From Pogonophryne albipinna (taxonomy: Eukaryota; Chordata; Actinopteri; Perciformes; Artedidraconidae): 64,000 bases of DNA. Location: contig JAPTMU010000434.1 of NCBI GenBank assembly GCA_028583405.1, positions 1 to 64,000 of the forward strand, read 5' to 3'. A model generated the notes under the pieces. The model was not told the DNA's origin. It did not search any database and worked only from the letters and a program-made list of their open reading frames with translations. Positions within the stretch are counted from its first letter, which is position 1. Each line of letters starts with the position of its first letter. The translations under genes and the position numbers were made by a program. Shown here in pieces: positions 9,675 to 22,059 of the stretch.

Positions 9675-10860
9675 TCCTTTCTCAAGTCTCTCCTCTAGTC
9701 TCTCCTCTAGTCTCTCCTCTAGTCCCTTCTCTAGTCCCATCTCCAGTCCCTCCTTTAGTCACTTCTCGAGTTCCCTCTCAAATCCCCTCTCAAGCACCCT
9801 CTCGAGTCCCCTCTCGAGTCCCATCTCGAGTCCCCTCTCCAGACCCCTCTCGAGTTCCCTCTCCAGTCCCAACTCAAGTCCCAATTCAAGTCCCTACTGA
9901 AGTGCTGTTGGAGGTTCCGCTGGGGGTCCTGCCAACTCCATGTTCTGTCCCGTTGGGGGTCCCGCCGACTACTCTCCTGCCGGGGGTCCTGCCAATCCTA
10001 TGTCCAGTCCCGTTGGAGGTCCCGCCGACTACTCTCCTGCCGGGGGTCCTGCCAACCCTATGTCCTGTCCCGTTGGGGGTCCCGCCGACTACTCTCCTGC
10101 CGGGGGTCCTGCCAACCCTACGTCCTGTGCCGATGGAGGTTCCACTGGGGGTCCTGCCGGCTCCATGTCCAGTCCCGTTGGAGGTCCCGCCGACTACTCT
10201 CCTGCCGGGGGTCCTGCCAACCCTATGTCCCGTCCCGTTGGAGGTCCCGCCGACTGCTCTCCTGCCAGGGGTCCTGCCAATCCCGTGTCCTGGTCCTCTT
10301 CCGTGGGGGATCCTGCCGAGGCCTGTCCCACCAGCTCCGGTTCCTGTCCGGCCGACACAGGGTCCTGCCCGGCCTCCGGCGCTGTCCTGTCAGCGCCTTC
10401 CTGCCCGGCCTCCGGAGCTGTCTGGTCTTCGCCCTCGAGCCCGGCCCCCTGAGAGTCGCGGTCTTCGCCCTCGAGCCCGGCCCTCTGAGAGCCCGGCCCT
10501 CTGAGAGCCCGGCCCTCTGAGAGCCGCAGTCTTCACCCTCAATCCCGGCCCCCTGAGAGCCGCGGTCTTCGCCCCCCTCGAGCTCGGCCCCCTGAGAGTC
10601 GCGGTCTTCGCCCTCGAGCCCGGCCCTCTGAGAGCCGCAGTCTTCACCCTCGAGCTCGGCCCCCTGTGAGCCGCATTCTTCGCCCTCGAGCCCGGCCCCC
10701 GGAGGGCCACGGCCTTCGCCCTCGAGCCCGGCCCCCTGACTTTCCCGGCCGCGGCCCTCGCCCTCATGCTCGGCCCCCTGACTTTTCCGGCCACGGTCCT
10801 CGCCCTCATGCTCGGCCCCCTGAGTTCGCCCGCAGTGGCCTTTACCCCTCCATAACCCCC
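9550..10860 (+). repeat. GC-rich minisatellite blocks
   Basis: Three blocks follow each other: 9550-9900, degenerate 12-15-bp units (ctcgagtcccct type); about 9905-10310, about six units of 60 bp (cccgttgggggtcccgccg start); and 10420-10860, units of about 30-50 bp containing ttcgccctcgagcccggcc. Many open frames on both strands arise from these repeats and are not separate genes. 10861-11040 is C-rich with no recognisable feature. Confidence 0.75.
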
Positions 10861-11104
10861 ACCTTGGACTCTGTCTTGCCCCCGGGCCATCCGCCCGAGT
10901 CCCCCTTCTCGGCTTCTGCCTTGCCCCCGGGCCGTCCGCCCGAGATCCCTTCCGGGTCCTCCGCGGTGCTCCTGGGTTGTCAGCCCAAACCTGTCCTCCT
11001 GACCCCTTCCACCCACCCTGGTGGCCCTAGTTTTGTGTGTTGGAATGAGTGTGTGAAACCTGGGGAACATGTACAGGAATCTGTCCATTTCATCCACATT
11101 TGAC

Positions 11105-11985
11105 TCACAGGCAGAGATCCAGGGTGATGCACATGGCTTTATTACCCCGGAATGAGTGTGTGAAAGCTGGGTAAAAGTGCTGTGAATACAGGGGGGGGGG
11201 GAGAGTGCAGCAGCAGCAGCAGCAGGCTGTGACCCAGAGAGAGCAGCTCCTTCCAGCACCTCGCTCAATCCCACCCAGAGTTGACAGGCTGCTGCTTACA
11301 GAGTCACTGGTCCCACACTCACAGGCAGAGATCCAGGGTGATGCACATGGCTTTATTACACCGGAATGAGTGTGTGAAAGCTGGGTAAAAGTGCTGTGAA
11401 TACAGGGGGGGAGAGTGCAGCAGCAACAGCAGCAGCAGGCTGTGACCCAGAGAGAGCAGCTCCTTCCAGGACCTCGCTCAATCCCACCCAGAGTTGACAG
11501 GCTGCTGCTTACAGAGTCACTGGTCCCACACTCACAGGCAGAGATCCAGGGTGATGCACATGGCTTTATTACACCGGAATGAGTGTGTGAACGCTGGGTA
11601 AAAGTGCTGTGAATACCGGGGGGGAGAGTGCAGCAGCAACAGCAGCAGCAGGCTGTGACCCAGAGAGAGCAGCTCCTTCCAGCACCTCGCTCAATCCCAC
11701 CCAGATTTGACAGGCTGCTGCTTACAGAGTCACTGGTCCCACACTCACAGGCAGAGATCCAGGGTGATGCACATGGCTTTATTACCCCGGAATGAGTGTG
11801 TGAAAGCTGGGTAAAAGTGCTGTGAATACAGGGGGGGAGAGTGCAGCAGCAACAGCAGCAGCAGCAGGCTGTGACCCAGAGAGCTCCTTCCAGCACCTCG
11901 CTCAATCCCACCCAGAGGACAGGCTGCTGCTTTCAGAGTCACTGGTCCCACACTCACAGACAGAGATCCAGGGTGATGTACATGG
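11105..11985. repeat. 213-bp tandem array, about four copies, with CAG tract
   Basis: The phrase atgcacatggctttatta recurs at 11127, 11341, 11554 and 11767, and a degenerate copy at 11976, giving spacings of 214, 213, 213 and 209 bp. Each unit holds a G-run, a (CAG)n-like tract of 4-7 units and gctcaatcccacccag. The 213-bp period keeps long minus-strand frames with poly-Cys open; I treat these as artefacts. A weak partial unit precedes at 11035-11104. Confidence 0.9.
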
Positions 11986-12345
11986 GTCAGAAAAAGTCTA
12001 AGTTAACTTTTGGAAGAACCATAGAAAAGGGTGAAAATGGATAAAATGTATCCGAAAATAGTGTCTCTTAAGGCGGATAGAGTCCCCTGACAAGTCCCCT
12101 TACATTCCTCCAGAGGCAGAAAAAGTCTAAGTTAACTTTTGGGAGAACCATATAAAAGGGTAAAAATTGATCAAATGTATCCGAAAATAGTGTCTCTTGA
12201 GGCGGGTAGAGTCCCCTGACAACTCCCTTTACATTCCTCCAGAGTCAGAAAAAGTCTAAGTTAACTTTTGGAAGAACCAGAAAAAAGGGGTGAAAATGGA
12301 TAATTTGTACCCCAAAATAGTGTCTCTTAAGGCGGGTAAAAGTTA
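11985..12345. repeat. 129-bp tandem array, almost three copies
   Basis: The phrase cagaaaaagtctaagttaac starts at 11988, 12117 and 12246, a constant 129-bp period. Each copy also has ccgaaaatagtgtctctt (the third reads cccaaaatag). The array begins exactly where the 213-bp array ends. Confidence 0.9.
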
Positions 12346-12377
12346 TGTGAATATGGGGTGACGTATATGGACACTTG

Positions 12378-13312
12378 AGCACCAGCAAGATCCCCACCTC
12401 CATAACCTTGTGCACCAGGCGAACCTGTGTACCCAGACTTAAGCACTCCCCCACGGACTACACCAAGAGGGAACACCGGTCAGAAATTCGTGCCCCTGGT
12501 AAAACTGAATAACAAAAATTCCATTAAAACTGCTATGCATTGAGGATTTTAGTCCGAGATGAGTGCTTATCTGCGGGTATCTTGTGTCTGCTTCGTGGAC
12601 CCCAATTTAAAAGGAAATGTCCATGATATTGACAAACATATTTATATTCAGAATGATGATTATTTTACCCTCAGACACATGCATAGAGCACCCCCAAGTG
12701 TTAGTTTACAGTTGGTAAAATTTGTCCTGCCGGTGACAGGGACTTTGCATTGGAAGTTGACATCACATTTCCATTGTGCAGACATGTACATTTGAAGGAA
12801 AAGTCCCATGTTAACTCTGTCCATAAGGCAGACCTTTTCTTTACATGAGCAAACAGGCTATGTCAGACTTCCATGAAATACACCGGGAAAAGCACCTCTC
12901 TGTGGCGGCTCACAGAGCCCCAAATGACGGACTAAGCAGCTCCAGGTTCGCTCCCTCACATGAGCAAACAGGCTATTTTACACTACCAGGAGAGAGAGCG
13001 CGAAAACCACCTCTCTGTGGCCGCTCCAAGACCCCCAAATCACGGACTAATTAGCTCCAGCATCGCTCCCTGACATGAGCAAACAGGCTATGTCAGACTT
13101 CCATGAAATACACCGGGAAAACCACCTATTTGTAGCCGCTCACAGAGCCCCAAACCACGGATTAAGCAGCTCCAGCATATCGACCTGACATGCACACTTC
13201 CATAACCTCGCGCACCTTGGGTCCCCGGGCCCCCGGACTTAAGCACATTCCCCCACGGACTAAACCCAGATGATCACACCCTCAAGAACCTCGTGCCCCT
13301 GGTAACCTTAAA
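12378..13312. repeat. 115-bp tandem array between direct repeats
   Basis: Three units starting acatgagcaaacaggctat lie at 12843, 12958 and 13073 (period 115 bp) and end near 13186. They are bracketed by about 130-bp direct repeats at 12378-12516 and 13188-13312 that share cataacct, acttaagcac, cccccacggacta and cgtgcccctggtaa. The spacer 12517-12842 has no recognisable gene. Confidence 0.8.
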
Positions 13313-13324
13313 GGGGGGTGGATT

Positions 13325-13600
13325 TTGCGGTGCTTTACTGTCCACACACCATTTGGCATCGTCGGTGCCGATCCAAACACCTTCAGTTTTGCTGCAATTT
13401 AGCTCCTGATGCCAATTCATATAGGTTTAGGTGGTTTGTTAGAACATCCATTTCCTGTTGGTTTTTTATTATAACAGTGACATCATCTGCATAGGCGATG
13501 GCAGTTATTTTGGGCGCATGGCCAACTGGAGTTCCTGATATGAACCTGTCATTGTTTATTATTTTAGCCCGTCGTACGCTGCCTTGCCAAGTGTACACAC
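13325..13600 (-). pseudogene. LINE reverse-transcriptase fragment with YADD box
   Basis: The minus strand encodes RFISGTPVGHAPKITAIAYADDVTVIIKNQQ in its first part (positions about 13590-13460), containing the RT active site YADD, then NLYELASGAKL. A one-base frameshift near 13385 leads to KTEGVWIGTDDAKW in another frame. The style resembles L1/Tx1-type fish LINEs rather than the L2 copies elsewhere in the window. It is truncated at both ends. Confidence 0.7.
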
Positions 13601-13616
13601 GAGGGAGGAAAACGTC

Positions 13617-13904
13617 AAGGCATCAACCAAGCGTTTATTTTTAATGTCCACCAGGAGTCCGTGAGCACATAAAAAAATCCGCCCCGAGGAGGGGAAAAGA
13701 AATGTCAGCCGTCACAAAATCCCAGTTGAACCGCTGTCCTCCAATACATAAACACATAGGCCTCACGCCGTATGTGCGAATGGGGCCGCCATTAGCCGTC
13801 GTCCACCGCGGTCCATGTCCCCCACGTGCGACGTCTTCCCTCGACGCAGGAACAACACTCCGTTGAGCTTGTGTGTGTTGGAGTTGGAGGGGTCTAAAAC
13901 CCAC
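13617..13904 (-). pseudogene. Ty3/Gypsy-like retropepsin fragment
   Basis: The minus strand encodes NGGPIRTYGVRPMCLCIGG and then FNWDFVTADISFPLLGADF, the end of a Gypsy-type retroviral protease. An extra base in a T-run near 13670 shifts the frame; the expected continuation (LCAHGLLVDIKNKRLVDALT) is found in the next frame, ending near 13617. No RT or integrase follows, so it is a remnant. Confidence 0.75.
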
Positions 13905-14762
13905 CTCGGCTCCGCGTGTCGTTTGGTGAGCTGGGTAAAATCATAAAAGGAAGGGTTTCAACAACACCAGGATACAAGTTTAAACAATAATCTGTTTTAA
14001 TGATAAAAGGTAACAATACAATACACAGGAGTACTCCTGCTCTGGTTCGCGTGCTGTTTAGATCTTCCGGTCTTGGCAGCAGGAGAAAAAGAGGCCGAAC
14101 ACACAGACACAACAGGAGATATGAAGAACAACGGGGAGGATGCTCCTCCCATACAAGTCATCTATTGGGAGATATAAAAACGACAGCCTGTCGCAGCGAA
14201 TCAGCGCGAGCCAACCGAGGACCCGGAAACAAGAGTCTCTTAACATTTGAGGTAAAACAGACACATTTGGTGTCCGGCACGAACCTGCTCCGAATAACAA
14301 GTTTGTTATCTTGTAGCAGCCTGCACACACACACACATTCTGCAGAGACTTCCCTCTCTCCGGCCCCCTCCCCCATCAGTTCAATACACACACAGTTTCA
14401 CATACTTTAGGTATCTTAAAGATATGTTTACGACATAGCTGTTTATAGTTGGCCAATACAAGTAATACATATCAGTTACTTTAATATCACACACCTATTT
14501 TAGACATGTATTGTTCCAGATACTTGACATGCTGTGTTTAAATAAGAATGTCTCCTTCTCCCACATCTCTAGTCTCCTGTCATGCAAACCTGCTCCTTAT
14601 TTCATACAGAGTAATTAAGCACATTTAAGCCAACTACTTCACAATGTTGTGGCAATTTAGTATTCACACATGAAAGAATAAAACAGAGAGAAATCAATAA
14701 AGCACAAACACAGGTATAATTGAGCAGTTATTATACAGCCTATATATGGCTACTGCAATGAA
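13905..14762 (-). other. Possible LTR/leader of the Gypsy remnant, otherwise unassigned
   Basis: On the minus strand, 14020-13930 holds an ATTAAA-like signal in an AT-rich stretch upstream of the protease fragment, which would fit an LTR and leader whose gag was lost. This is inference: no second LTR or primer-binding site was found. 14400-14762 shows nothing recognisable. Confidence 0.25.
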
Positions 14763-14803
14763 CACACACACACACACACACATATACATACACACACACA
14801 CAT
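14763..14803. repeat. (CA)n microsatellite
   Basis: Two CA runs are separated by tatacata. A shorter CA run lies at 14324-14337. The stretch 14804-15170 is AT-rich with nothing recognised. Confidence 0.9.
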
Positions 14804-15469
14804 TCTACTCTGCTGTCGTCCAGATGTTTGCCACGCTGTATCCATATAAAGATATTTCATCTCTCCCCTCTCCACTACTCCTAATAGGGAAGTTTTCACT
14901 TCTCATATCTCCAGCTTCTTGTTTATACAGACTGCTACTATTAAATACAAAGTAATTAAGTACACACATGAATATTGTTGGAAATTAAAATCAATGTTGA
15001 TATGGCATAATTTGAAATAAATACAATATTTAATTTAAATCAGTTTTATTCTGAAAAACCTGAAGTTCACTAACTATTAACTTAATACTTTTATTCTGAA
15101 ACTTCTTCACTTCCGGTTAGCATTAGCATGTGGCGAAATGCTGCATTTTCAAACCGTGAATCAAAGGTGAAATGACATGTGATGTTGTACACCGAGCACA
15201 CTGGGTTTAGCACTCATTTATTACCGCTGAATAACGTTTATTAGGGAATGTTTAAATAACCACAGACACCAGAATTATATAATTTAACAACGGAAAAAGG
15301 CAGGAATTGCATTGGACCCGCCCCCCGACGACGCCGGCCAATAGGAGAAGACCTCAGATGACAACAGGAAGAGCAAGCCAAGAATTGACCTCTTCTACCT
15401 GCTGACCTGGACTGACCGGTCGGATGAGGAGAGCGCCTCCACTCGCACATTTCATTTTGTACACCACTG

Positions 15470-15583
15470 CATCTTTTGTGTAATTAAATGCTGTTAACTT
15501 TTATAAGCTTCCCTTGACTCTTTTCAGTCTCTCCTGCCTTCAGGGTTCTAGAATACACTAACATTTGGCGTCCCTGGGTGGGC
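15470..15583 (+). promoter_or_regulatory. End of 5' LTR and primer-binding site of the endogenous retrovirus
   Basis: An ATTAAA signal lies at about 15483. The LTR ends in acactaaca, is followed by tt, and then tggcgtccctgggtgggc, which begins with TGG as a tRNA primer-binding site must. I could not assign the tRNA species. The leader 15584-16310 and 17918-18544 has no coding feature. Confidence 0.65.
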
Positions 15584-16318
15584 CCTGAAGCGGGATAGAG
15601 CTGGAAGAAAGGGGAAGGCTGCAAGCTAACTAGCATCACACTAGGCTGCAGAAAATGAGTTTTTGGCTGGGCCTAAACGAAAGGCGAGACAGTTACCTGT
15701 TTAATTCCGTGGTGATTGCGAGTGGTGTGGAGTTTGTATATAGTGTTTCTATTCGTCTCTGTTGTATCTTCGGCGCCGCCCGATTAATGTGAATATTACA
15801 TAGTATTAAGACCTTCTGGGGAGGCACTAGATTTTATCTGGGATAGGACTGGGTCCACATTGTGTTAAATACCTCTGGGTAGGTACCAGACCTGATCTGT
15901 TTTACACTGGACTGGGTCCATTCATGTTAGTCTATATGTTTGATGTGTTAAACCTGCGTAGTCTGGTTTAATAAAGTATATTGTGTGGAGTTTTTAAGCC
16001 GAAAAGTATATTTTTGTGTGATGTTCTAAGCCGAAACGATTGTGTACAAGATTGGTATGAGATCAGCTTTTAAGGTCAGCATCTATAGAATTTAGAGCTA
16101 AGATAAATGAAGATTGTGTTGTTTTGTATTGACAAGCAGTGTGGTTATTTATCTGCAGATGTTGAGTGTTCCCATTGTTCCCCTTCCCCCAGTCACATGA
16201 GGTTAATGCTATACTGCTAAGCAAGTTAGCTAGCCAGTTAGCATTACTAGATGGTGAAATAGTTCGAGTAAAGATACAACTGGTAACTACTGATTAAATA
16301 CACAGGGATGGTGTAGAT

Positions 16319-17909
16319 CAGGGGTCTCCAACACGTCGATCGCGAGCTACCGGTAGCTCGCGGGCAGCTTTTCAGTAGCTCGCCGCTCGATTATCGATTA
16401 TAGCGTAGTAACGTTGCCTCTTGATTTTTCGATCGCGGCCGGACAATAAAGTGTTTTTATTTTAGAATTGTTTCTGTCACACAAATATAAAATTGGTCCG
16501 TGACGCAGAGATCAAGGAGCATAATGTGACAGCGGCACAGTGACACCACACACGGAGCAGTCTGCTTTATCCAGCAGCACCAGTCCAGAACCAACAGCAG
16601 AATGACCCGCTCTGAATCAGTCCGCGTCGCTGCGGCTCAGAGACACACAGGGAGGGATTTGTGTTTTTGAAAAACACTCGTTATCGTCATGTCAGGTTTT
16701 TGGTGGATTCAATCAAGTCTTGGATTGCAGAGTATGAATGTCCTCTTGCTATTTTCAGCTGATAAATACTTGTGTAAAGTTTGTGAAGGCAGGAGGAAAG
16801 CTTCCGCAATCACCGTCTCCTCTCCGTTCCTCCAAACCCCGCCCCCTCCTGAAAAATAACTAGCCTACTAATAGGAGTGACAGGCTGATAGTGACTTTAT
16901 TATTCACTTAATCACTGATTGAGATATGATGAAGCTAACTTAATCTCATACATTCATGGGATTCATGTAACAGTAAGACAGAGAATGTGAGTGTGCACCC
17001 ACATGCACTATTTTTGTTTTTATAATGCTGTTGTAAATACTCCTGTTGTCTGCTGTGTTCAGACTCAAGTCATGTGTGTGATGCCACATTCAGGACATTC
17101 AGTGTCCTTTTTTTAACAGAAGGCCGTTGCTAGAAGCTGAAGCTAGACTGCAGAAGTATTAGTTTTTTGTTTTTGAGGATGGAACAATTTCACACACAGA
17201 TATAGGGAGGCTAGACCTATACAGTTGATTTATTATGGTTTATAATTTAATGTCAAGACGAAGAAGAAGAAAATATGGCTGCACTGTTCAGTGTCAATCC
17301 TGTGGAGATGGAGGTTATACATCTCCAAAATCATGCTCAGCTTAAGTCTCAGCAAAACTCACAACATTTCTGGAGCCTTGTAGACCCAGAAAACTATAAG
17401 AACATTCACCAAGCAGCACTGAAAATGTCTTCTTTATTTGGTTCTACATCCCTTTGTGAAGCAGCTTTTTCTGGCATGAATGTCATGAAATCTAAATACA
17501 GAACAAGACCGACTGATGAACATTTAAATGACTCTATTAGAGTGAACCTAAGTGGGTCCAGCATACACCTCTATGGTGGACTCCATGCAGCGCCATTCAT
17601 CTCACTGACTGTAAAAAAGAGTGAATGCACTTATTTTACACGTGCCATAAGATGCTTGCAAGGTGGTGATTAAGGCAATGTATTTACTATGTTGTCCATA
17701 TTAATATGTGAGAAATTGTCGTTTTCTTGGACCTTGATGTGAAGTTAAGATTTTAGATAATCTTTAGGTATTGCAATTTCACACAAAAGTAGCTTAATTC
17801 AACTTATGAGTGCTATGTGAATAAATGTAAGCGATGCGATGCAAGTAGCTCTTGGCCACTTTCATTTTTTCAAAGTAGCTCTCAGGTGGAGAAAGGTTGG
17901 AGACCCCTG
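16319..17909 (+). mobile_element. hAT transposon in the retroviral leader (1591 bp)
   Basis: Ends are caggggtctccaac and ggttggagacccctg. A perfect 8-bp target duplication, gtgtagat, lies at 16311-16318 and 17910-17917. The subterminal regions contain repeated gtagctc. It carries only the last part of a transposase (17275-17673). It inserted after the retrovirus was in place. Confidence 0.95.
17275..17673 (+). pseudogene. hAT transposase C-terminal remnant (SPIN/ZBED-like)
   Basis: 132 codons contain FWSLVDPENYKNIHQAALKM, then SSLFGSTSLCEAAFSGMNVM and KSKYRTRPTDEHLNDSIRV. This is the hATC dimerisation region of the transposase group that also gave rise to vertebrate ZBED5-, EPM2AIP1- and GTF2IRD2-like proteins. 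The BED finger and catalytic core are missing, so it is inactive. Confidence 0.8.
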
Positions 17910-18544
17910 GTGTAGATGAACGTTGAGAGTAGATTGAGTTGTTTTGTTTTTCATGCTTTTCAAAGAAAGTAATTTGAACTTTATATTTTGAGGAAATAAA
18001 CAGGAAGTAGGTTTATGAACCGGAAGTACTAGTTGATACATTTGAGAGGAGTTACAAATAAAACAGCTCCCCTAGCGGACATAATAAGTATTACAGTTAA
18101 TACATTCTTCACCACACAGATAAAGATTACATGTGGTTTCTTTGAATTGAAGTATTGTAGTTAACACATTTTATGACGTTTGCATAATTTCATAAACTTG
18201 AGTATACACTGTACACGGTTTATTTGGATTTCCACCATATTCCTATTTTCATATTACAAAGTCAAAACCATACACTGTTCATTTTTATTTATTTATTCAG
18301 ATTTTTTTAATTTGCATAATTTCAAAATTTTAATTTAATTTATCTAATTTTGATTTTCCAATCTCAGTTTTACAACATTTAAATGTATTTGTCCAAATTC
18401 TGTAAAAAAAAAAAAAAATTACCAGATTTTAAAGTTAAATTCAGATGACATAGGATATCTTTATAAAGAATACAAGTGTACTATTCAGAGGATTAGTAAT
18501 TCATTTTTGATAACTTAATAATATTATCCGTGTACTTAAGAAAC

Positions 18545-20024
18545 ATGTCGCCAGAGTTAAGAGCACTTGCTGTGCCAGGCACAACTGCAGATATTAAGGA
18601 GAGAGCAAACACCTGGCCAGATGCTGGGACAGTTCCCAGTAAAAGACAGAAGACATGGAACCAAATAGAGGAACTGTTCAAGCAGTGGCAAACGAGAGGA
18701 TTGATTCTAGCAGATGTTCAACCTGGACCAACGGAAGCCCATAGAAAAGCTGTAGTTGAACATGAGAATGCTGAATACCTACAACAGGAAAAAGCATGGA
18801 TCAAAGCCGGACAACCCCCTCGGTATGGACCTGCTAAAAACGCTATGAAAAAAGCTGAAAAAAGAAAAGTTATGGTTGCAAAACTGATTCTCCATCTAAA
18901 ATATACCAGCCAGGGATTGACAAACAGCTTGCATGTGGTAGCAGCAGAAGATCTGCCAGTAATGGAAGAACTCAGCAGAAGAATGGAAGCAGAACTTGGC
19001 AGAAGAGAGGAAGCACTCAGCAGAAGAATGGAGGAAGAACTCGGCAGAAGACAGGAAGAACTCGGCAGAAGAATGGAGGAACTCGACAGAAGAATGGAAG
19101 AACTCAACAGAGGAATGGAAGAGAGACGAAAGGCAGATGAAGCCCATAATGACATTATTGAAGAAAGACGGAAGGCAGTTGAAGCCCATAATGACATTAT
19201 TGCAGAAAGACAAAGGGAGGAAGATAAATACCAACAACTTCTGGCGGAAAGACGACAAGAAGACGTAAGATTCCAGGACATGATGGCAGATAGACAAAGG
19301 AGAGAACAAGAAGAACGAAGAACTCAAAGAAAACGGCGAACAAACTACTCTCCTGACTATTCCAATGGACAGGGAGATGAAAATGACGACGGCGGTACAC
19401 AGTCTGAAACCAGTAGACACTCCCCATACCATGAACAGTCACAGCAACAACGCAGTTTTGCATCTCCTCCTGAGAATAATAGTAGCGACGAAAACGAGCA
19501 ACATTACCCTGGGACATGCCCCAAAACTAGAAGAACCAAGACCGGTGCACATACCTCCATGCCATTGATAGCGGCTGGAAGAAGAGGACTTCAATACCAA
19601 CCATGGACTCACAGGGACATGGAAGCATTAGTGTCAAAGCTACCTCCACTCACCAAAGGAGGTCAGAAGTGGGTGAATGATCTGGAGAGATACACAGCCC
19701 AAGACCACCTGTGCTTGGGAGACATGAGGGCCCTGCTCGGACGGATTGAAGGACGACTTGAAGCGAGAACAATAGATTCCGATGCCAATTGCACAAATGA
19801 CCCAGATGACACTCCATTCAACTACATCAGGTCGAATTATTGGGCTGCTATTCGTCACATCTACCCGAAAACACGCAGTTTACATGCTCTCAGCAGCTTG
19901 AAGAAGGAGCCGGGGGAAGACATGCATGCATTCTTGAAGAAATGTGAAGAAGTGTGGGAGGCTTGCACGGGTGAAAGACGTGATCTTTCTCCAGCTATTG
20001 AAATGGTGTGGAAGAACTCGGTCA
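18545..20024 (+). pseudogene. Endogenous retrovirus gag, 5' part (matrix-like, coiled coil, capsid)
   Basis: The ORF is open from before 18545; I choose the ATG at 18545 (MSPELRALAVPG) because the upstream start codon is GTG. Residues about 140-260 are a charged coiled coil of near-repeats (RRMEELDRRMEELN). A polar linker follows, then a capsid-like domain (PWTHRDMEALVSKLPPL, YWAAIRHIYPKTRS), resembling Gag p30 of gamma/epsilon-type retroviruses. There is no N-terminal MG myristoylation signal. The frame is broken at 20025 by the piggyBac-like element; beyond it only about 25 foreign codons remain before a stop. The rest of gag resumes at 22060 in the same phase. Confidence 0.8.
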
Positions 20025-20028
20025 TTAA

Positions 20029-22059
20029 CCTCTTAAGCCCGAGGGTCCCCCCAGTGGACCCCCCCCACAGTTTTTTTACGAGACTATGTCTCAGGGCTTC
20101 TTAACATTTATGAAACTATTAATGTTCCATACCCTTTTAACGCTAAGAAACTCCGCTAACTGACAATGTGAACCATTTTTAGCTAAAAGAAACACAAGAG
20201 TAATACCAAGCCTTTGAATTAGCATGGAGCGAAAAAATGCTAACTAATGCTAACGGATTTTGCACAGCACTCACGGTAGAAATGCCCTTATTACTTATCG
20301 TAACTGCACAAACAAGATATACGATTTAAAGCTGAGACTCCACAGATTCCAGACATATAATATCATCACTGTACGCCCCCGAATTGCGGAGCTATCAGCC
20401 AGAAAAGAGAACGTAAACAACATCCGGTTTCAAAAATATTACAATAATTTCGTTTTACCTTTTTTGATTTGTGATCAAAAGTTGTGTTCACCGGAATAAA
20501 AACGCCGCTCAAGGTTAATCCAATGTCTTTGTGTCACGTAGAAATTTTGACTGATAATCCTTCATCATATTTATGGCAATATACTGGGTATAAAATGTTG
20601 CCGTCCAGGCGTGCACTTTCAGATATGCTTTGTTCGCTTCTCTATTACGTCCGCTATGGTAATTTTTACGTTGATTTGGGAACTGCCCATCGATTCTATT
20701 GGTTCTGATGGTTAAGAAAAAGGTGTAAATCACACGAATCGACCAATGGGTTCCAGAGATATGGTCCTGCGTAAAGTATAAAGAATGCCAGCCAGTTTAA
20801 GTACTTTACGCAGGCGGCTTCATTTATTGTTTACTACGTAACAGCAGGCATTACAGCAGAACCCAGAGCACACGGAGCACACGGAGCACAGAGCGGACAG
20901 CAGATAACGGAATTGCAGTTTTATTGCTTATAGATTATCAGAACATTTCAAAGGGGACACAGCCACATTGGATATTAACCTATGGATTAACTACATCATC
21001 GTTTTTATCGTTTTAATGCCATTGAAGACCAGTTTAGACCAGACAAAGAGGAAGGTAAGCCATTAGCCTAGCGCATGCTAGTACCTAGCTCCACTTGTTT
21101 TGATGTACGTTTTTGTTGATAACGTCGCAAGTTTGTATCTTTCAGTGTTGAGGTGGGCACCGTTAGATTCTGTGTCTTTACGATCAAAAACGATGTGTTG
21201 GATGTGCAGCTAGGATAAGTAATAAGGGAGCTAGGAGTGATTTTCGGTGCAGTAATAGGTTAGCATTTTTCGCTCGGGGCTAATTCAGATGCTCACTGTT
21301 AGCATTGTGTTTTTTTTGAAAAAATAAATGAAAAAGATCAGTTAAATGAGTTTTTTCCCGTTATATGGATATAAAATATTCATAGTTTATTAAATAGTAA
21401 GGTTCCTTAGATGTTGTTTCCTGCAAATGACGCGATTTCGGTCCGTGGGGCCTGTAAGTGCTATATAAATAAACTTGCCTTGCCTTGCCTTGCCTAAGAG
21501 GATAACAGAGTATGTTCTTATATTTTATTTTTATTTTTTTCACAACAGTTGTATTTGGATGGAATGAATACCTATAGTGAAAATTCAAAGTAATAAAATG
21601 ATTTTTACAGTGAAAAAGTTCAAATGGAACTGATGGTTCCCAAATTACCCAGAGGTGAGTCCGCCTGGACTTTAATTGTCTAAACCTCTCTAAAAAGGTC
21701 AAATTTAACTTGTTTTGCATCAATCTTGATACAGGGTACTTATTATATGTTATAGTTTGGATTCCTAAAGCTTTTAGTCTACTAACCCATCATTCAAGGG
21801 TGGTTTTTACTATAAGTAATGGTTTTTTTTTAGGCGGACATTAGAATTTACATGTTTTTACTATGTTCCATCTGAATTTACTTTAAAATAAAAACATCTA
21901 TATTGATTCTGACACTTCTACATCCAACTCACAAATGTAACCTTGCTTTGAGAGAAAAGATGATTAATTTACCCCTTTTAGAAGTGAAGATATAGTCTTT
22001 GTTGTGTTAGTGGCATTTTCGAGCCTGAAACCTGAAAAACAGGCTCAGGGCTTAAGAGG
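20029..22059. mobile_element. piggyBac-like non-autonomous element in gag (2031 bp)
   Basis: It is flanked by TTAA at 20025-20028 and 22060-22063. Its 12-bp ends, cctcttaagccc and gggcttaagagg, are perfect inverted repeats. TTAA duplication is characteristic of piggyBac. No transposase ORF remains. Segment 20930-21400 is shared with 31930-32370 and partly with 35690-35812, including a gccattgaaga/aggtaagc splice-donor-like block. A short LINE tail (tataaataaacttgccttg) sits inside at about 21460-21497. The flanking gag reading frames are in the same phase. Confidence 0.9.

Noticed and set aside
10390..11274. 294-codon minus-strand Arg-rich ORF
   Set aside because: Arises from GC-rich minisatellite and the first 213-bp unit; composition only.
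11105..11911. 268-codon minus ORF with poly-Cys
   Set aside because: Follows from the 213-bp (71-codon) array and its CAG tracts.
18718..19432. Minus-strand Ser/Leu-rich ORFs opposite gag
   Set aside because: Shadows of the coiled-coil repeat on the plus strand.
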